Below the pieces are notes generated by a model. That model worked only from the letters and a program-made list of their open reading frames with translations. It was not told the origin of the DNA and did not search any database. This document shows, piece after piece, positions 16,421 to 24,508 of a stretch of 39,531 bases of DNA; positions within the stretch are counted from its first letter, which is position 1, and each line of letters opens with the position of its first letter. The position numbers and the translations under genes were made by a program. This DNA is from Candidatus Cloacimonadota bacterium (GTDB lineage: Bacteria > Cloacimonadota > Cloacimonadia > Cloacimonadales > Cloacimonadaceae), in contig JALOBT010000024.1 of the NCBI GenBank assembly GCA_023228125.1, positions 1 to 39,531 of the forward strand, in the 5' to 3' direction.

Positions 16421-17352
16421 AGCTTATTACCGGAAATGCAAACCGGCCCCTCGCTGAGGAAGTCGCACGTCATGCGGGCATTCCTTTGGGCGATATTGAA
16501 CTGTTCAAGTTTTCGAACGACGAATCCTTCGTGAAGATAAACGACAACGTGCGCGGAGCGGATGTATATTTGATCCAGCCCACCAGCTATCCCGTCAACG
16601 ATAGCCTGATGGACCTTTTGATCATTATCGACGCCCTTAAGCGTGCCAGTGCACAGCGGATCAATTGCGTGATACCATATTATGCTTATGCCCGCAGCGA
16701 TAAGAAGGACCAACCCCGGGTGCCGATCACGGCCAAGCTGGTGGCAGATCTTATCACAGTAGCCGGAGCAGACCGCGTGGTGACTGTGGATTTGCATGCC
16801 GATCAGATTCAGGGTTTCTTTAATATCCCGGTGGATCATCTTTATGCGATTCCCTCTTTTGCCCGCTACTTCAAAAGCATCATGCAGATGGAGGATATAG
16901 TGGTGGTCTCGCCAGATTCCGGGGGAGCGAACCGGGCGCGAGCTTTGGCCAAGCGGTTGAATTGCTCGATGGCGATTGGCGATAAACGGCGCAGCGGGAA
17001 TGACGATAATAGCGAACTATTGAACGTGATCGGTGATGTGGCAGGCAAGACGGCCATTCTCTTTGATGATATCATCGATACTGGCGGCAGCCTGATCAAA
17101 ATGGCGCGAGCCTTACAAGAGCAGGGTGCAAAGAAGATATTTGCCGCTTGCACACATGGTGTTCTTTCCGGCAAAGCCGTGGAATGTCTGGAAGCTTCGC
17201 CCATTGAAAAACTTTTTATTACTAATACGATCCAGTTGGATGCACACAAGGCCAGCTGCAAGAAGATCGTGCAACTCTCGATTGCGGAAATGCTGGCCAT
17301 AGCCATCAAGAAAATCCATATCGGCGAGTCTATTAGCCTGTTATTCAGATAA
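16405..17352 (+). CDS. prs: Ribose-phosphate pyrophosphokinase (PRPP synthetase)
   Basis: Makes PRPP from ribose 5-phosphate and ATP for purine, pyrimidine, histidine and NAD synthesis. The 315-residue length is standard. Motifs: ELFKFSNDESFVKI near residue 29, PYYAYARSDKKDQPR (about 93-107), VDLHADQIQGFF, the KRR flexible loop (GDKRRSG, about 194), and the PRPP-binding loop ILFDDIIDTGGS (about 219-230). The start overlaps the ispE end by 16 bp behind a GAAGAGAG stretch. The rplY gene follows 18 bp later, giving the widespread prs-rplY-pth order. Confidence 0.97.
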   Translation: MFSKLKLITGNANRPLAEEVARHAGIPLGDIELFKFSNDESFVKINDNVRGADVYLIQPTSYPVNDSLMDLLIIIDALKRASAQRINCVIPYYAYARSDKKDQPRVPITAKLVADLITVAGADRVVTVDLHADQIQGFFNIPVDHLYAIPSFARYFKSIMQMEDIVVVSPDSGGANRARALAKRLNCSMAIGDKRRSGNDDNSELLNVIGDVAGKTAILFDDIIDTGGSLIKMARALQEQGAKKIFAACTHGVLSGKAVECLEASPIEKLFITNTIQLDAHKASCKKIVQLSIAEMLAIAIKKIHIGESISLLFR

Positions 17353-17370
17353 TAAATAAATGGAGGAATT

Positions 17371-18003
17371 ATGATATTTACTCTAAACGCTGAACCAAGA
17401 AACACCAAAAAGAAAAGCGATCTTACCGCTCTCAGAGCAAAGGGCAAGATCCCATGTGTACTTTATGGTGCTGGAGTGAAGGCTGTGAAGCTTTCCATAA
17501 ACGACAATGAATTTATGAGGTGCTACAAAAAGAGCTTTACCGAATTGGCCTTTTACGAGGTGAATTTGGAAGGCGAAAAGTACCAGACCATTCTCCAAGA
17601 CAAACAAATCCATCCTGTAAACAGAAACTTTCTGCACATGGATTTTATGGTTTTGGACAAGGATAGCGTCCGGGAATTTGATATTCCTATACAGTATGTT
17701 GGTGAACCTACTGCTCTCAAAGAGGGTGGCTTTATGGATATCATCCAACGTAGCATAACAGTGATCTGCAAGCCCGCAGACATTCCTGAGGGCTTGAAGC
17801 TGGATGTTTCGAATCTGCAAATTGGTGAAACCTTGCATATTGGAAATCTGCCTAAGGGTGCTTGGCATTACAAAGATGGCGACGATGTCGCTATGGTCGG
17901 AATGCACGCTAAGGCCGCTGAAGAAGTAGCTGTGGAAGAAGAAGGCGAAGAAGACGAAGCGACTGAAGCCAGTGCTGAAGAAGAGACTCCTTCTAAAGAA
18001 TAA
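17371..18003 (+). CDS. rplY: 50S ribosomal protein L25, long Ctc form
   Basis: A 210-residue L25/Ctc protein that binds 5S rRNA. The N-terminal 5S-binding domain contains KSDLTALRAKGKIPCVLYG (about 12-30); the beta-rich TL5 domain runs from about 95 to 185 (DIPIQYVGEPTALKEGG, CKPADIPEGLKLDVSNL). The C-terminal 25 residues are an acidic Glu/Ala tail. GGAGG lies 7 nt before the start. Gene order prs-rplY-pth is a familiar bacterial arrangement. Confidence 0.95.
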   Translation: MIFTLNAEPRNTKKKSDLTALRAKGKIPCVLYGAGVKAVKLSINDNEFMRCYKKSFTELAFYEVNLEGEKYQTILQDKQIHPVNRNFLHMDFMVLDKDSVREFDIPIQYVGEPTALKEGGFMDIIQRSITVICKPADIPEGLKLDVSNLQIGETLHIGNLPKGAWHYKDGDDVAMVGMHAKAAEEVAVEEEGEEDEATEASAEEETPSKE

Positions 18004-18011
18004 GCCTTTTT

Positions 18012-18611
18012 ATGAGATTGATTTTGGCTTTGGGAAACCATCCACCCCGCTATCAGAATACCAGACATAATATCGGTTTTATTTGTCTGGATCGCTGGGC
18101 AAGCTCGCATAAGCTGGGCTTTAGCAGCGATGATCTATACGATTATCTGATCTTTCGACAGGTGGTGGCGATCAAACCCAAGACCTTTATGAATCTCTCC
18201 GGCAAAGCCTTAAGAGCTGCGCTGCTAAGGTGGAAGATCAGTGAAAGCCTGATAGTTCACGACGACATCGAGCTTCAACCCACCCAATTGCGTATTCGCA
18301 GTGGGGGAGGAGATGGAGGGCACAATGGCCTTAAATCTTGTTTTGAAGTGATGCCGCCCAGTGAACTGAAACGCATTCGGATCGGTATCGGCAGATCCAG
18401 CCATCTTCCTGCGGATAAATACGTCTTGCAGGATTTTGAGGCTGGCGAGTTGGATAATTATGCTGAATGCCTGAAGCTGGTATCCGGTTTTCTGGATACT
18501 TATGCCGCTACAGAGTTCAGCCAAATGTTAAATGATTATAGTCAATGGAAAAAATCCTATTCCGATGGCAAAGCTGTCGGAATCAAAAGTCCAAAGGAGG
18601 AACAAGGATGA
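18012..18611 (+). CDS. pth: Peptidyl-tRNA hydrolase
   Basis: Releases tRNA from peptidyl-tRNAs that drop off ribosomes. The opening LALGNHPPRYQNTRHNIGF contains the catalytic His (TRHN) in its family context, with HP replacing the usual PG after GN. Other family blocks are KPKTFMNLSG, VHDDIELQPTQLRIRSG (catalytic-region Asp) and GGGDGGHNGLKS. At 199 residues it is typical. The stop overlaps the rpsF start as ATGA, suggesting coupling to the ribosomal genes downstream. Confidence 0.95.
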   Translation: MRLILALGNHPPRYQNTRHNIGFICLDRWASSHKLGFSSDDLYDYLIFRQVVAIKPKTFMNLSGKALRAALLRWKISESLIVHDDIELQPTQLRIRSGGGDGGHNGLKSCFEVMPPSELKRIRIGIGRSSHLPADKYVLQDFEAGELDNYAECLKLVSGFLDTYAATEFSQMLNDYSQWKKSYSDGKAVGIKSPKEEQG

Positions 18612-18901
18612 TTAAAGATTACGAACTAATGATGATGTACACCCCAAAGCTGAATAGCGATGAAGCCGAAGCGGCCAATGAAGCCGCTCTGAGCCTGCTG
18701 CGTGAAGCTGGTGCCGAGATCATCAAAACCGATCCCTGGGGAAAAAGGATACTTGCCTATCCCATCGAAAAGCTCCAGGAAGCTTACTACTACGTGAATT
18801 ACTTGAAGATGGACAGCCTCGCCGTAAAGGGAGCTAAGAATCTATTCAACATTAACGAAAAAATCATGCGCCACATGTTTGTCGCACGTGACGAAAATTA
18901 G
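18608..18901 (+). CDS. rpsF: 30S ribosomal protein S6
   Basis: A 97-residue S6: YELMMMYTPKL at the N-terminus, WGKRILAYPIEKLQEAYYY in the middle, and IMRHMFVARDEN at the end. The start is the ATG at 18608 within ATGA, preceded by AAAGGAGGAACAAGG; an in-frame upstream extension lies inside pth and is not part of the protein. It heads the conserved rpsF-ssb-rpsR-rplI block. Confidence 0.96.
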   Translation: MIKDYELMMMYTPKLNSDEAEAANEAALSLLREAGAEIIKTDPWGKRILAYPIEKLQEAYYYVNYLKMDSLAVKGAKNLFNINEKIMRHMFVARDEN

Positions 18902-18909
18902 GAGAAATC

Positions 18910-19356
18910 ATGGCAGATTTAAAATTACCCCGTCTCAACAAATTCATCGTCAGTGGCAGAATTGCCCATGATCTTGAGCTGAAGTTTACCCCCAAAGGAA
19001 CTCCCGTTCTTCGCTTTATTCTGGCAACAGACAGAAGATACAAAGACGATAGTGATCAATGGCAGAGCATTACCAGTTGGATCGATTGCATTGCCTGGAC
19101 CAAAACTGCAGAGATGATATCCAATCAAGCCCACAAAGGCAGCGCTTTGCTCATCGAAGGTCGCATCGATACCAATAATTGGACAGACACAAACAACAAT
19201 AAACGCAAAAGCACTGAAGTGTACATCGAAACGGTTCATTTCCTGGAATGGAAGCCTCGTGATGGCCAGGAATCTGGCTCTGATAATGAAGTTCCCCTTC
19301 CCCCAGAAGAGATGGCTTCCAGCACAAAAACCACAAACGATGACGTACCATTTTAG
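18910..19356 (+). CDS. ssb: Single-stranded DNA-binding protein
   Basis: A 148-residue OB-fold SSB (residues about 8-115: NKFIVSGRIAHDLELKFTP, LRFILATDRRYKD, SWIDCIAWTKTAEMI, LLIEGRIDTNNW). A short flexible linker leads to the acidic C-terminal peptide DDVPF, the docking tip for repair and replication partners. It lies between rpsF and rpsR as in most bacteria. Confidence 0.96.
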   Translation: MADLKLPRLNKFIVSGRIAHDLELKFTPKGTPVLRFILATDRRYKDDSDQWQSITSWIDCIAWTKTAEMISNQAHKGSALLIEGRIDTNNWTDTNNNKRKSTEVYIETVHFLEWKPRDGQESGSDNEVPLPPEEMASSTKTTNDDVPF

Positions 19357-19364
19357 GAGAACCC

Positions 19365-19601
19365 ATGAGTTTCAACGATAAAAGAAAAAAGTACACCCGC
19401 AGGAAGTATTGTAAATTCTGCGCAAATAAAGACATAGTAATAGACTACAAGAATATCGATTTGATGCGCCAATACACCTCAGATGTGGGCAAGATCGAAG
19501 CAGCTCGTCTCACTGGAAACTGCGCAAAACACCAGCGCAAAATTACCACCGAGATCAAACGCGCCCGTCAGATGGCTTTGATAGCTTACGTAGTCGAATA
19601 A
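19365..19601 (+). CDS. rpsR: 30S ribosomal protein S18, zinc-ribbon (C+) form
   Basis: A 78-residue S18 with an N-terminal YCKFC pair and a later CAKH, which makes up the Cys/His metal-binding set of the zinc form. The core VIDYKNIDLMRQYTSDVGKI and KRARQMALIAYV match the family. The usual LPRR after GKI is replaced by EAAR. Confidence 0.95.
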   Translation: MSFNDKRKKYTRRKYCKFCANKDIVIDYKNIDLMRQYTSDVGKIEAARLTGNCAKHQRKITTEIKRARQMALIAYVVE

Positions 19602-19604
19602 ATA

Positions 19605-20444
19605 ATGTTCTTTCTGTCCTTTTTGAGTGGAGCTTTATCTACGATAAACCCTTTTCTCGGAATGATCTTGGTCATGTACTTCTGTGCCAAAGCTCTGGGC
19701 CCGGCCATAGTATCACCTCAGCGCGCCTTAACCGCGTTTTTTGTGATGCCGCTGGTAAGCCTGATCTTTAATGGAGGTAGCCCAGCTGCTCCTTTGATGG
19801 TACTTGATGCCATTATCGGAGTCGGGGCGGTGGCCTATGTCTTTCTGATAGTGCTCCGGAAAAGCCAATACCTCGGCCAGGCTTTCTTGGCTGCAGCATT
19901 GGTGATAATGCTCTATTCTGTAGCCAGGATGCTGCTCTTTGGCGGCGTGCTGACCCAGAGTTTCAATGAAGGACTGAGCCTTATGCAGGAACAGATGCCA
20001 GCACTATTTGATGAAGAATATATGGATCTGGCCAGAAGATTGTGGATGCTGATCTTACCCGCCTTTTGGGGAATGGGACAGATCTTCGCACTCTTGATCG
20101 GTTTTTTGATCTTTCACAAAACTATCAAAGTTCCGTTCAAACCTGCCGAAATGAAGTTTCCCATAGTCTTCAATATTCTGATTCTGCTCATCCTGCCGCT
20201 TTATTTCTTTGAAGCCGGCAGGGATTTGTTTATCAATTCTTTGATTCTGCTTTGCACGATTCCGCTCATTCAGGGTTTTTTCTCGGTCTGGGCAGGAATC
20301 TCCAAAGTGGTCTCAAACATAGCTATAAAAAGCATTATCATGTTTTTTATCCTGATTTATGCTTTTGTCCCACTCACCCTGATCGGTTTTGCCGATGGGT
20401 GGATGAATTTTAGCAACACCAAACGTGGAGGAAATACCGCATGA
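19605..20444 (+). CDS. Multi-pass membrane protein, DUF2232/YybS-like
   Basis: A 279-residue protein with about eight hydrophobic helices and few charged residues. It resembles the YybS/DUF2232 family, whose genes often sit beside rpsR-rplI, as here between rpsR (3 bp gap) and rplI (4-bp ATGA overlap). Family members look like small-molecule transporter membrane subunits but have no settled function. Assignment rests on topology and position more than on clear motifs. Confidence 0.65.
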   Translation: MFFLSFLSGALSTINPFLGMILVMYFCAKALGPAIVSPQRALTAFFVMPLVSLIFNGGSPAAPLMVLDAIIGVGAVAYVFLIVLRKSQYLGQAFLAAALVIMLYSVARMLLFGGVLTQSFNEGLSLMQEQMPALFDEEYMDLARRLWMLILPAFWGMGQIFALLIGFLIFHKTIKVPFKPAEMKFPIVFNILILLILPLYFFEAGRDLFINSLILLCTIPLIQGFFSVWAGISKVVSNIAIKSIIMFFILIYAFVPLTLIGFADGWMNFSNTKRGGNTA

Positions 20445-20968
20445 AAGTTATAATGCTCGAAAACATAGAGAAATTGGGCAATAAAGGCGAAGTGGTCAAT
20501 GTAAAAAAAGGCTATGCCAGAAACTATCTGGTGCCCAGAGCCTTCGCACTTTATGCCACACCCGCAAATATGAAACGCCTGGTTACGATTCAGGCAGAAC
20601 TCGAAGCTGATGAAGAAAAGAAGCTGCTTGAATTAAAAAAGCTTGCCGAAAAAATAGCTTCTGTAAAACTGACATTTGTCCGCAAAGCTGATGAACATGG
20701 CAGCATGTTTGGCTCAGTTTCTGATAATGATATCGTGATCGCGCTCAAAGGGCAAGACATAGATATCTTGCGCTCGAATGTTCAAATGGAACAGCATATC
20801 AAGGAATTGGGACAGCACACTCTGCAGATCAGGCTGCACAAAGATGTAGTAGCAGATCTGAGCTTTGTGGTCGAAGCTGAAGCAAAAGCCGAAGCTGAAG
20901 CTGAAGTAACAGCGGAAGCCGAAGTAGAAGAAAAAGTAGAAGTAACAGCCGAAACCGAAGCAGAATAA
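20441..20968 (+). CDS. rplI: 50S ribosomal protein L9 with acidic C-terminal extension
   Basis: The first 148 or so residues are a regular L9: MKVIMLENIEKLGNKGEVVNVKKGYARNYLVP (N-domain, first 32 residues, spelled here only in part by its key GYARNYLVP), a long connecting helix, and a C-domain with KADEHGSMFGSVS. A further 27 residues form a repetitive Glu/Ala/Val tail built on the tripeptide-like unit EAE/VTAEAE. Ordinary L9 stops before this. The start is within the ATGA overlap with the upstream membrane protein gene. Confidence 0.95.
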   Translation: MKVIMLENIEKLGNKGEVVNVKKGYARNYLVPRAFALYATPANMKRLVTIQAELEADEEKKLLELKKLAEKIASVKLTFVRKADEHGSMFGSVSDNDIVIALKGQDIDILRSNVQMEQHIKELGQHTLQIRLHKDVVADLSFVVEAEAKAEAEAEVTAEAEVEEKVEVTAETEAE

Positions 20969-20984
20969 TATCCGGGAGGTTCCC

Positions 20985-21560
20985 ATGAAAGATACGTTCT
21001 TTAAGATCAAGCAAATTGCCGGACTGGTAGTATTCATAGCGGTGCTATCCGTCATGGGTATGGTCACTGGCAAGCCGTTGATGATGCTGGCTTATGCAGG
21101 ATTTTTCCTGCTTATGAGCCTAATCGTGTATCTCAGCCTTAAAAATCATCAACGTCACTTTGAAGTGGTCTCAAAATCAAATAAGACACTCCGAACTATC
21201 ATGGCAGTGGTTTTCATGCTGATTGCCATCATTGCTCCATTGCTGATAGCCCAGTACTCGGAAGTGATAAGTCTGCCAGAAAGCATAACAGCAGGAGCGG
21301 CCGTGGGCATAATGCTTGGCATCACGCTCGTATTCATCGCTCTGATTTTGCTGGCGGTTTATCTGATCAATATCAAAGGCCAAACTGTGGCAAACCGTAG
21401 CATCGGGTATATCAGCTTCTTCGTAGCAGCTATATTGCCCGGCCTCCTGATGTCCACTGTGAATCGCACCACCATGGGAATAGGCTCTGTCTATTACGTG
21501 GCCATGGCTGTGCTGATCCTGGCTTACAACGCCAGAAATCTATTCTGTTATCAGGATTAA
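20985..21560 (+). CDS. Hypothetical membrane protein
   Basis: A 191-residue protein with about six hydrophobic segments (roughly 10-30, 32-52, 68-88, 101-127, 138-158, 163-183) and a short cytoplasmic N-terminus. GGGAGG precedes the ATG. No family is recognised. It lies between rplI and the DUF721 gene and is probably cotranscribed with them. Confidence 0.75.
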   Translation: MKDTFFKIKQIAGLVVFIAVLSVMGMVTGKPLMMLAYAGFFLLMSLIVYLSLKNHQRHFEVVSKSNKTLRTIMAVVFMLIAIIAPLLIAQYSEVISLPESITAGAAVGIMLGITLVFIALILLAVYLINIKGQTVANRSIGYISFFVAAILPGLLMSTVNRTTMGIGSVYYVAMAVLILAYNARNLFCYQD

Positions 21561-21584
21561 AATCCTACATTTACAGGGAGTACT

Positions 21585-21926
21585 TTGGCCGGATGCCTCT
21601 GGTCGTACTCCCTTTTATCTATGATGGCCTTTTTAAGAGCAGACAACAGATTTCAGGGCGTGATCTACCGCTTGGGCGGGGAGAGACACCAGCGCTTTAT
21701 CAGGGTCTTTCTGGCTTGGAAGTGCCTGGTGGGAGAGCTCTTGTCGGAGCGTTCTCATCCCGTCAAATTGGATAATAATGTGCTCTTTGTGGGCGTGCAA
21801 AATAGCGCCTGGATGCAGGAATTGATCCTGCTCAAAACCGATATTATCAAGAATTACAAAAGCCAATTCGGTGAAGATCTACAAGATATCATCTTCACCA
21901 TCAGAACTGGGGGGAGAAAGAAATAA
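21585..21926 (+). CDS. DUF721 (DciA-like) protein
   Basis: A 113-residue protein. The C-terminal half matches DUF721: VGVQNSAWMQELILLKTDII, then a predicted beta strand DIIFTIRTG. DUF721 proteins of the DciA type load the replicative helicase in bacteria lacking DnaC/DnaI, so a replication role is possible. The start is likely TTG at 21585, since GGGAG lies 4 nt upstream; the next in-frame ATG at 21621 has no ribosome site. The last base overlaps the rpe start. Confidence 0.75.
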   Translation: MAGCLWSYSLLSMMAFLRADNRFQGVIYRLGGERHQRFIRVFLAWKCLVGELLSERSHPVKLDNNVLFVGVQNSAWMQELILLKTDIIKNYKSQFGEDLQDIIFTIRTGGRKK

Positions 21927-22582
21927 TGAATACTCTTATCGCTGCATCAGTACTTTCGGCGGATTTTTCACGCCTGGGAGCTGAGCTTAGTCGCTTGAAA
22001 AGTGCCGATCTCATTCATCTGGATTTGATGGATGGCCACTTTGTGCCCAATCTCAGCTTTGGTTACCCGCTGGTGTCCTGCATCAGAGGTCTTACCGAGC
22101 AGCCCCTGGACGCACATCTGATGGTTACCAATCCTGAGACCTATGTAGATAATCTGGCCGCCATCGGCGTAAGCTGGATCTCCTTTCATCAGGAAACTGT
22201 GTATCACAGCCACCGTCTGATCCAGCAGATCAAAGCCCATGGCATCAAGGCCGGCATCGCACTTAATCCAGCTACTCCCATCAATACTCTTGATAGCATT
22301 TTACCGGATCTGGATTATGTGCTGGTGATGAGCGTGAATCCGGGCTATTCCGCCCAAGCCTTCATCCCCTCTGCCATCGCTAAGATCAAAGAACTGGACC
22401 GGATCAGAAAGAACCAAAGCCTGGATTTTCTCATCGAAGTGGATGGCGGCGTGAATGGCGATAATAGCACTGCTCTCAGAGAGGCTAAGGCAGACATTCT
22501 GGTTTCAGCCTCATATATATTTGGCTCAAAGGATTACGATAAATCCATAATTACTCTTAGGGGGGAAATAAATGTTCGATAG
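21926..22582 (+). CDS. rpe: Ribulose-phosphate 3-epimerase
   Basis: TIM-barrel enzyme interconverting ribulose 5-phosphate and xylulose 5-phosphate. Motifs: AASVLSADFSRL at the start, HLDLMDGHFVPNLSFG (metal and catalytic Asp), DAHLMVTNPE, VMSVNPGYSAQAFIP and EVDGGVNGDN (second catalytic Asp). Normal length at 218 residues. It overlaps ffh by 11 bp. Confidence 0.96.
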   Translation: MNTLIAASVLSADFSRLGAELSRLKSADLIHLDLMDGHFVPNLSFGYPLVSCIRGLTEQPLDAHLMVTNPETYVDNLAAIGVSWISFHQETVYHSHRLIQQIKAHGIKAGIALNPATPINTLDSILPDLDYVLVMSVNPGYSAQAFIPSAIAKIKELDRIRKNQSLDFLIEVDGGVNGDNSTALREAKADILVSASYIFGSKDYDKSIITLRGEINVR

Positions 22583-23903
22583 TTTGTCTGGCCGGCTTGA
22601 TAAAATATTCCGCGACCTCAAAGGCAGCGGATACCTCACCGAAAAGAATATCAAAGACAGTATGCGCGAGATTCGCCTGGCTCTGCTGGAAGCCGACGTC
22701 AATTTTAAGATCGTCAAAAACTTTATCAAAGCTGTCGAAGTCCGTGCCCTGGGCTCAGATGTGATGAAATCCCTCACCCCCGGGCAGCAGATTGTGAAGA
22801 TCGTGCACGAGCAGCTCATCGCCCTCATGGATACCGAAGGCTTTGAGATGAAGGTCTATAACAATAAACTCACCAAGATCATGATGGTGGGCCTGCAAGG
22901 TTCTGGTAAAACCACCGCCTGTGCCAAGCTCGCCGCCCTGTATCGTAAAAAGGGTATCAAACCCATGATGGTCGCCTGCGATGTCTATCGCCCCGCTGCC
23001 ATCGAGCAGCTCAAGGTCTTGGGTAAACAGATCGATATCCCAGTGGTCGCTGAAGACACTAAAGATGTGATCAAAATCGCCGAAATCGCACTCAAAAGAG
23101 CCTACGAAGACATCACCAATCTGCTCATCTTCGATACTGCCGGACGCCTGCATATCGATACCGAAATGATGGATGAGGTTGCCCGCCTCAAATCCTATAT
23201 CAAGCCGGATTATATCTTCTTCGTGGCCGATTCCATGACCGGACAGGATGCGGTAACCGTGGCAAGCGAATTCTATGCCAAGCTCGCTTTTGACGCTGTG
23301 ATCCTCACCAAGCTGGATGGCGATGCCCGTGGTGGCGCAGCCCTTTCGATCAAAGCGGTTACAGATCGCCCTGTGGCCTTTGTGGGCACCGGCGAAAAGA
23401 TTCCAGATCTGGAAGTATTTTATCCAGACCGCATGGCCTCCCGGATTTTGGGCATGGGAGACGTGCTCAGCCTCATCGAAAAGGCCGAAGAAAGCATGGA
23501 CTTTGAAGAGGAAGAAAAGCTGGCCAAGAAGATGCTGAAAAACCAATTCACTTTGAATGATTTTCTCCAGCAACTCCAGAGCATCAAGAAAATGGGCCCC
23601 CTCGAATCCGTGATCCGCATGATCCCGGGTATGAGTGCCAAGCTTCCGTCCGATCTCAAAATCGATGACAACGCCCTCCGGCACGTGGAAGCTATCATCC
23701 AATCCATGACCTATCAAGAGCGGGAAAAGCCTCACCTGCTCAACGGCAGCCGCCGTCTGCGCATTTCCAAAGGCTGTGGCCGTCCGGTGATGGAAGTGAA
23801 CCGCCTCATGCGTCAATTTGAAGACATGAAAAAGATGATGAAGAAGATGAGCAGCCCCAAAGGTATGAAGCAGCTCGAATCCATGATGAAGGGCCAGCAG
23901 TAA
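22572..23903 (+). CDS. ffh: Signal recognition particle protein Ffh (SRP54)
   Basis: A 443-residue GTPase that delivers nascent membrane proteins with 4.5S RNA. N domain 1-90; G domain with P-loop GLQGSGKTT (about 112-120), DVYRPAAIEQL, DTAGRLHID and TKLDGDARGG; methionine-rich M domain from about 320 with LRISKGCGRPVMEVN, the RNA-binding segment, and a Met/Lys-rich end. It is the last gene of the long run, and a gene-free stretch follows. The SRP RNA gene is not next to it. Confidence 0.97.
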   Translation: MFDSLSGRLDKIFRDLKGSGYLTEKNIKDSMREIRLALLEADVNFKIVKNFIKAVEVRALGSDVMKSLTPGQQIVKIVHEQLIALMDTEGFEMKVYNNKLTKIMMVGLQGSGKTTACAKLAALYRKKGIKPMMVACDVYRPAAIEQLKVLGKQIDIPVVAEDTKDVIKIAEIALKRAYEDITNLLIFDTAGRLHIDTEMMDEVARLKSYIKPDYIFFVADSMTGQDAVTVASEFYAKLAFDAVILTKLDGDARGGAALSIKAVTDRPVAFVGTGEKIPDLEVFYPDRMASRILGMGDVLSLIEKAEESMDFEEEEKLAKKMLKNQFTLNDFLQQLQSIKKMGPLESVIRMIPGMSAKLPSDLKIDDNALRHVEAIIQSMTYQEREKPHLLNGSRRLRISKGCGRPVMEVNRLMRQFEDMKKMMKKMSSPKGMKQLESMMKGQQ

Positions 23904-23970
23904 GCCAGCACATTCGCCAGTAAGCCAAACTCATTATGCTATCGCGACAAGGTCAAAACAGGAGGATCAA

Positions 23971-24081
23971 GTGAATAGGATGCCAAACATACGGGATAGC
24001 ATTGCCAGGGTAGGCCGAACTTTCCGGTCAGCATTGCCACGCCACGCCAAGCTCTCCAGCTTGCCCTTAGCCCTTGGTTGA
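23971..24081 (+). CDS. Possible small protein, 36 residues (weak)
   Basis: A GTG at 23971 has a perfect GGAGG five nt upstream (23961-23965) and opens a 36-codon frame for a basic peptide (RxxR-rich, beginning VNRMPNIRDS and ending LPLALG). No family is known to me. The good ribosome site is the only support; the surrounding region looks like degenerate or repeat DNA, so it may not be a gene. Confidence 0.25.
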   Translation: MNRMPNIRDSIARVGRTFRSALPRHAKLSSLPLALG

Positions 24082-24346
24082 CGTGGAGATGTCGTGGAGT
24101 AGTCGTGGAATAAATTCTCTTGTCTCTGCGTCATATTTAGCATGGGCTATGCAGAAGGGTGGCCGACTGAAGCTGGAATGGACTGCCATCTAAAGAGTTT
24201 GTGCAAAAAGCTTCTCACAGATCACAGATATTGCACAGATTATCAAAAGAGAAGGGGATAGTAAATACAAACAAGGTATTCCAGGGTTTGCGGTTTCACT
24301 GGACACGAGACGTATCCAATCCAGCACTGGCATTCGTAAGTCCTCA

Positions 24347-24395
24347 CGCTTAACGCTTAACGCTTAACTCGTAACTTGTAACTCGTAACTCGTAA
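24347..24395. repeat. Seven consecutive heptamers (xxxxTAA)
   Basis: Seven 7-bp units run in perfect register: CGCTTAA three times, then CTCGTAA, CTTGTAA, CTCGTAA, CTCGTAA. Two unit types meet in one array, each internally conserved. Comparable 7-bp arrays (TTAAACG type) occur at 39184-39218. Confidence 0.9.
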
Positions 24396-24415
24396 CTCCC
24401 CAAACACATGCGTTC

Positions 24416-24470
24416 ATATCGATATAAATAGAGTAGAAAGTCCTTGACAGATTTAGCGGATATTTATTTA
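24416..24470 (+). promoter_or_regulatory. Candidate rex promoter
   Basis: Exact TTGACA at 24444-24449, followed by TATTTA at 24465-24470 (15-bp spacing) or TTTATC at 24467-24472 (17 bp). The palindrome ATATCGATAT (24416-24425) lies 18 bp upstream. No TTGTGA-N8-TCACAA Rex operator is seen here. An AAGGAG site is at the rex start. Confidence 0.4.
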
Positions 24471-24508
24471 TCGACTGTAGAAATTGAGATTACTAAAAAG
24501 GAGAACCC

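Larger units (their letters stand above)
23904..24508. other. Gene-poor intergenic region upstream of rex
   Basis: About 600 bp with no confident gene. It contains three near-copies of CGTGGAgta (24082-24114), a weak small-ORF candidate (23971-24081), the heptamer array (24347-24395), a 10-bp palindrome ATATCGATAT (24416-24425) and a candidate promoter before rex. I searched by eye for the GGAAGGAAGCA-type core of 4.5S RNA and for tRNA-like cloverleaves and saw neither. Confidence 0.7.

Noticed and set aside
22755..23816. 353-codon open frame on the minus strand within ffh
   Set aside because: It mirrors ffh on the opposite strand. Its length comes from ffh codon choice, and its translation is His/Gly-rich with no family match.
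23904..24508. 4.5S SRP RNA gene next to ffh
   Set aside because: The conserved GGAAGGAAGCA-type tetraloop core could not be found on either strand.
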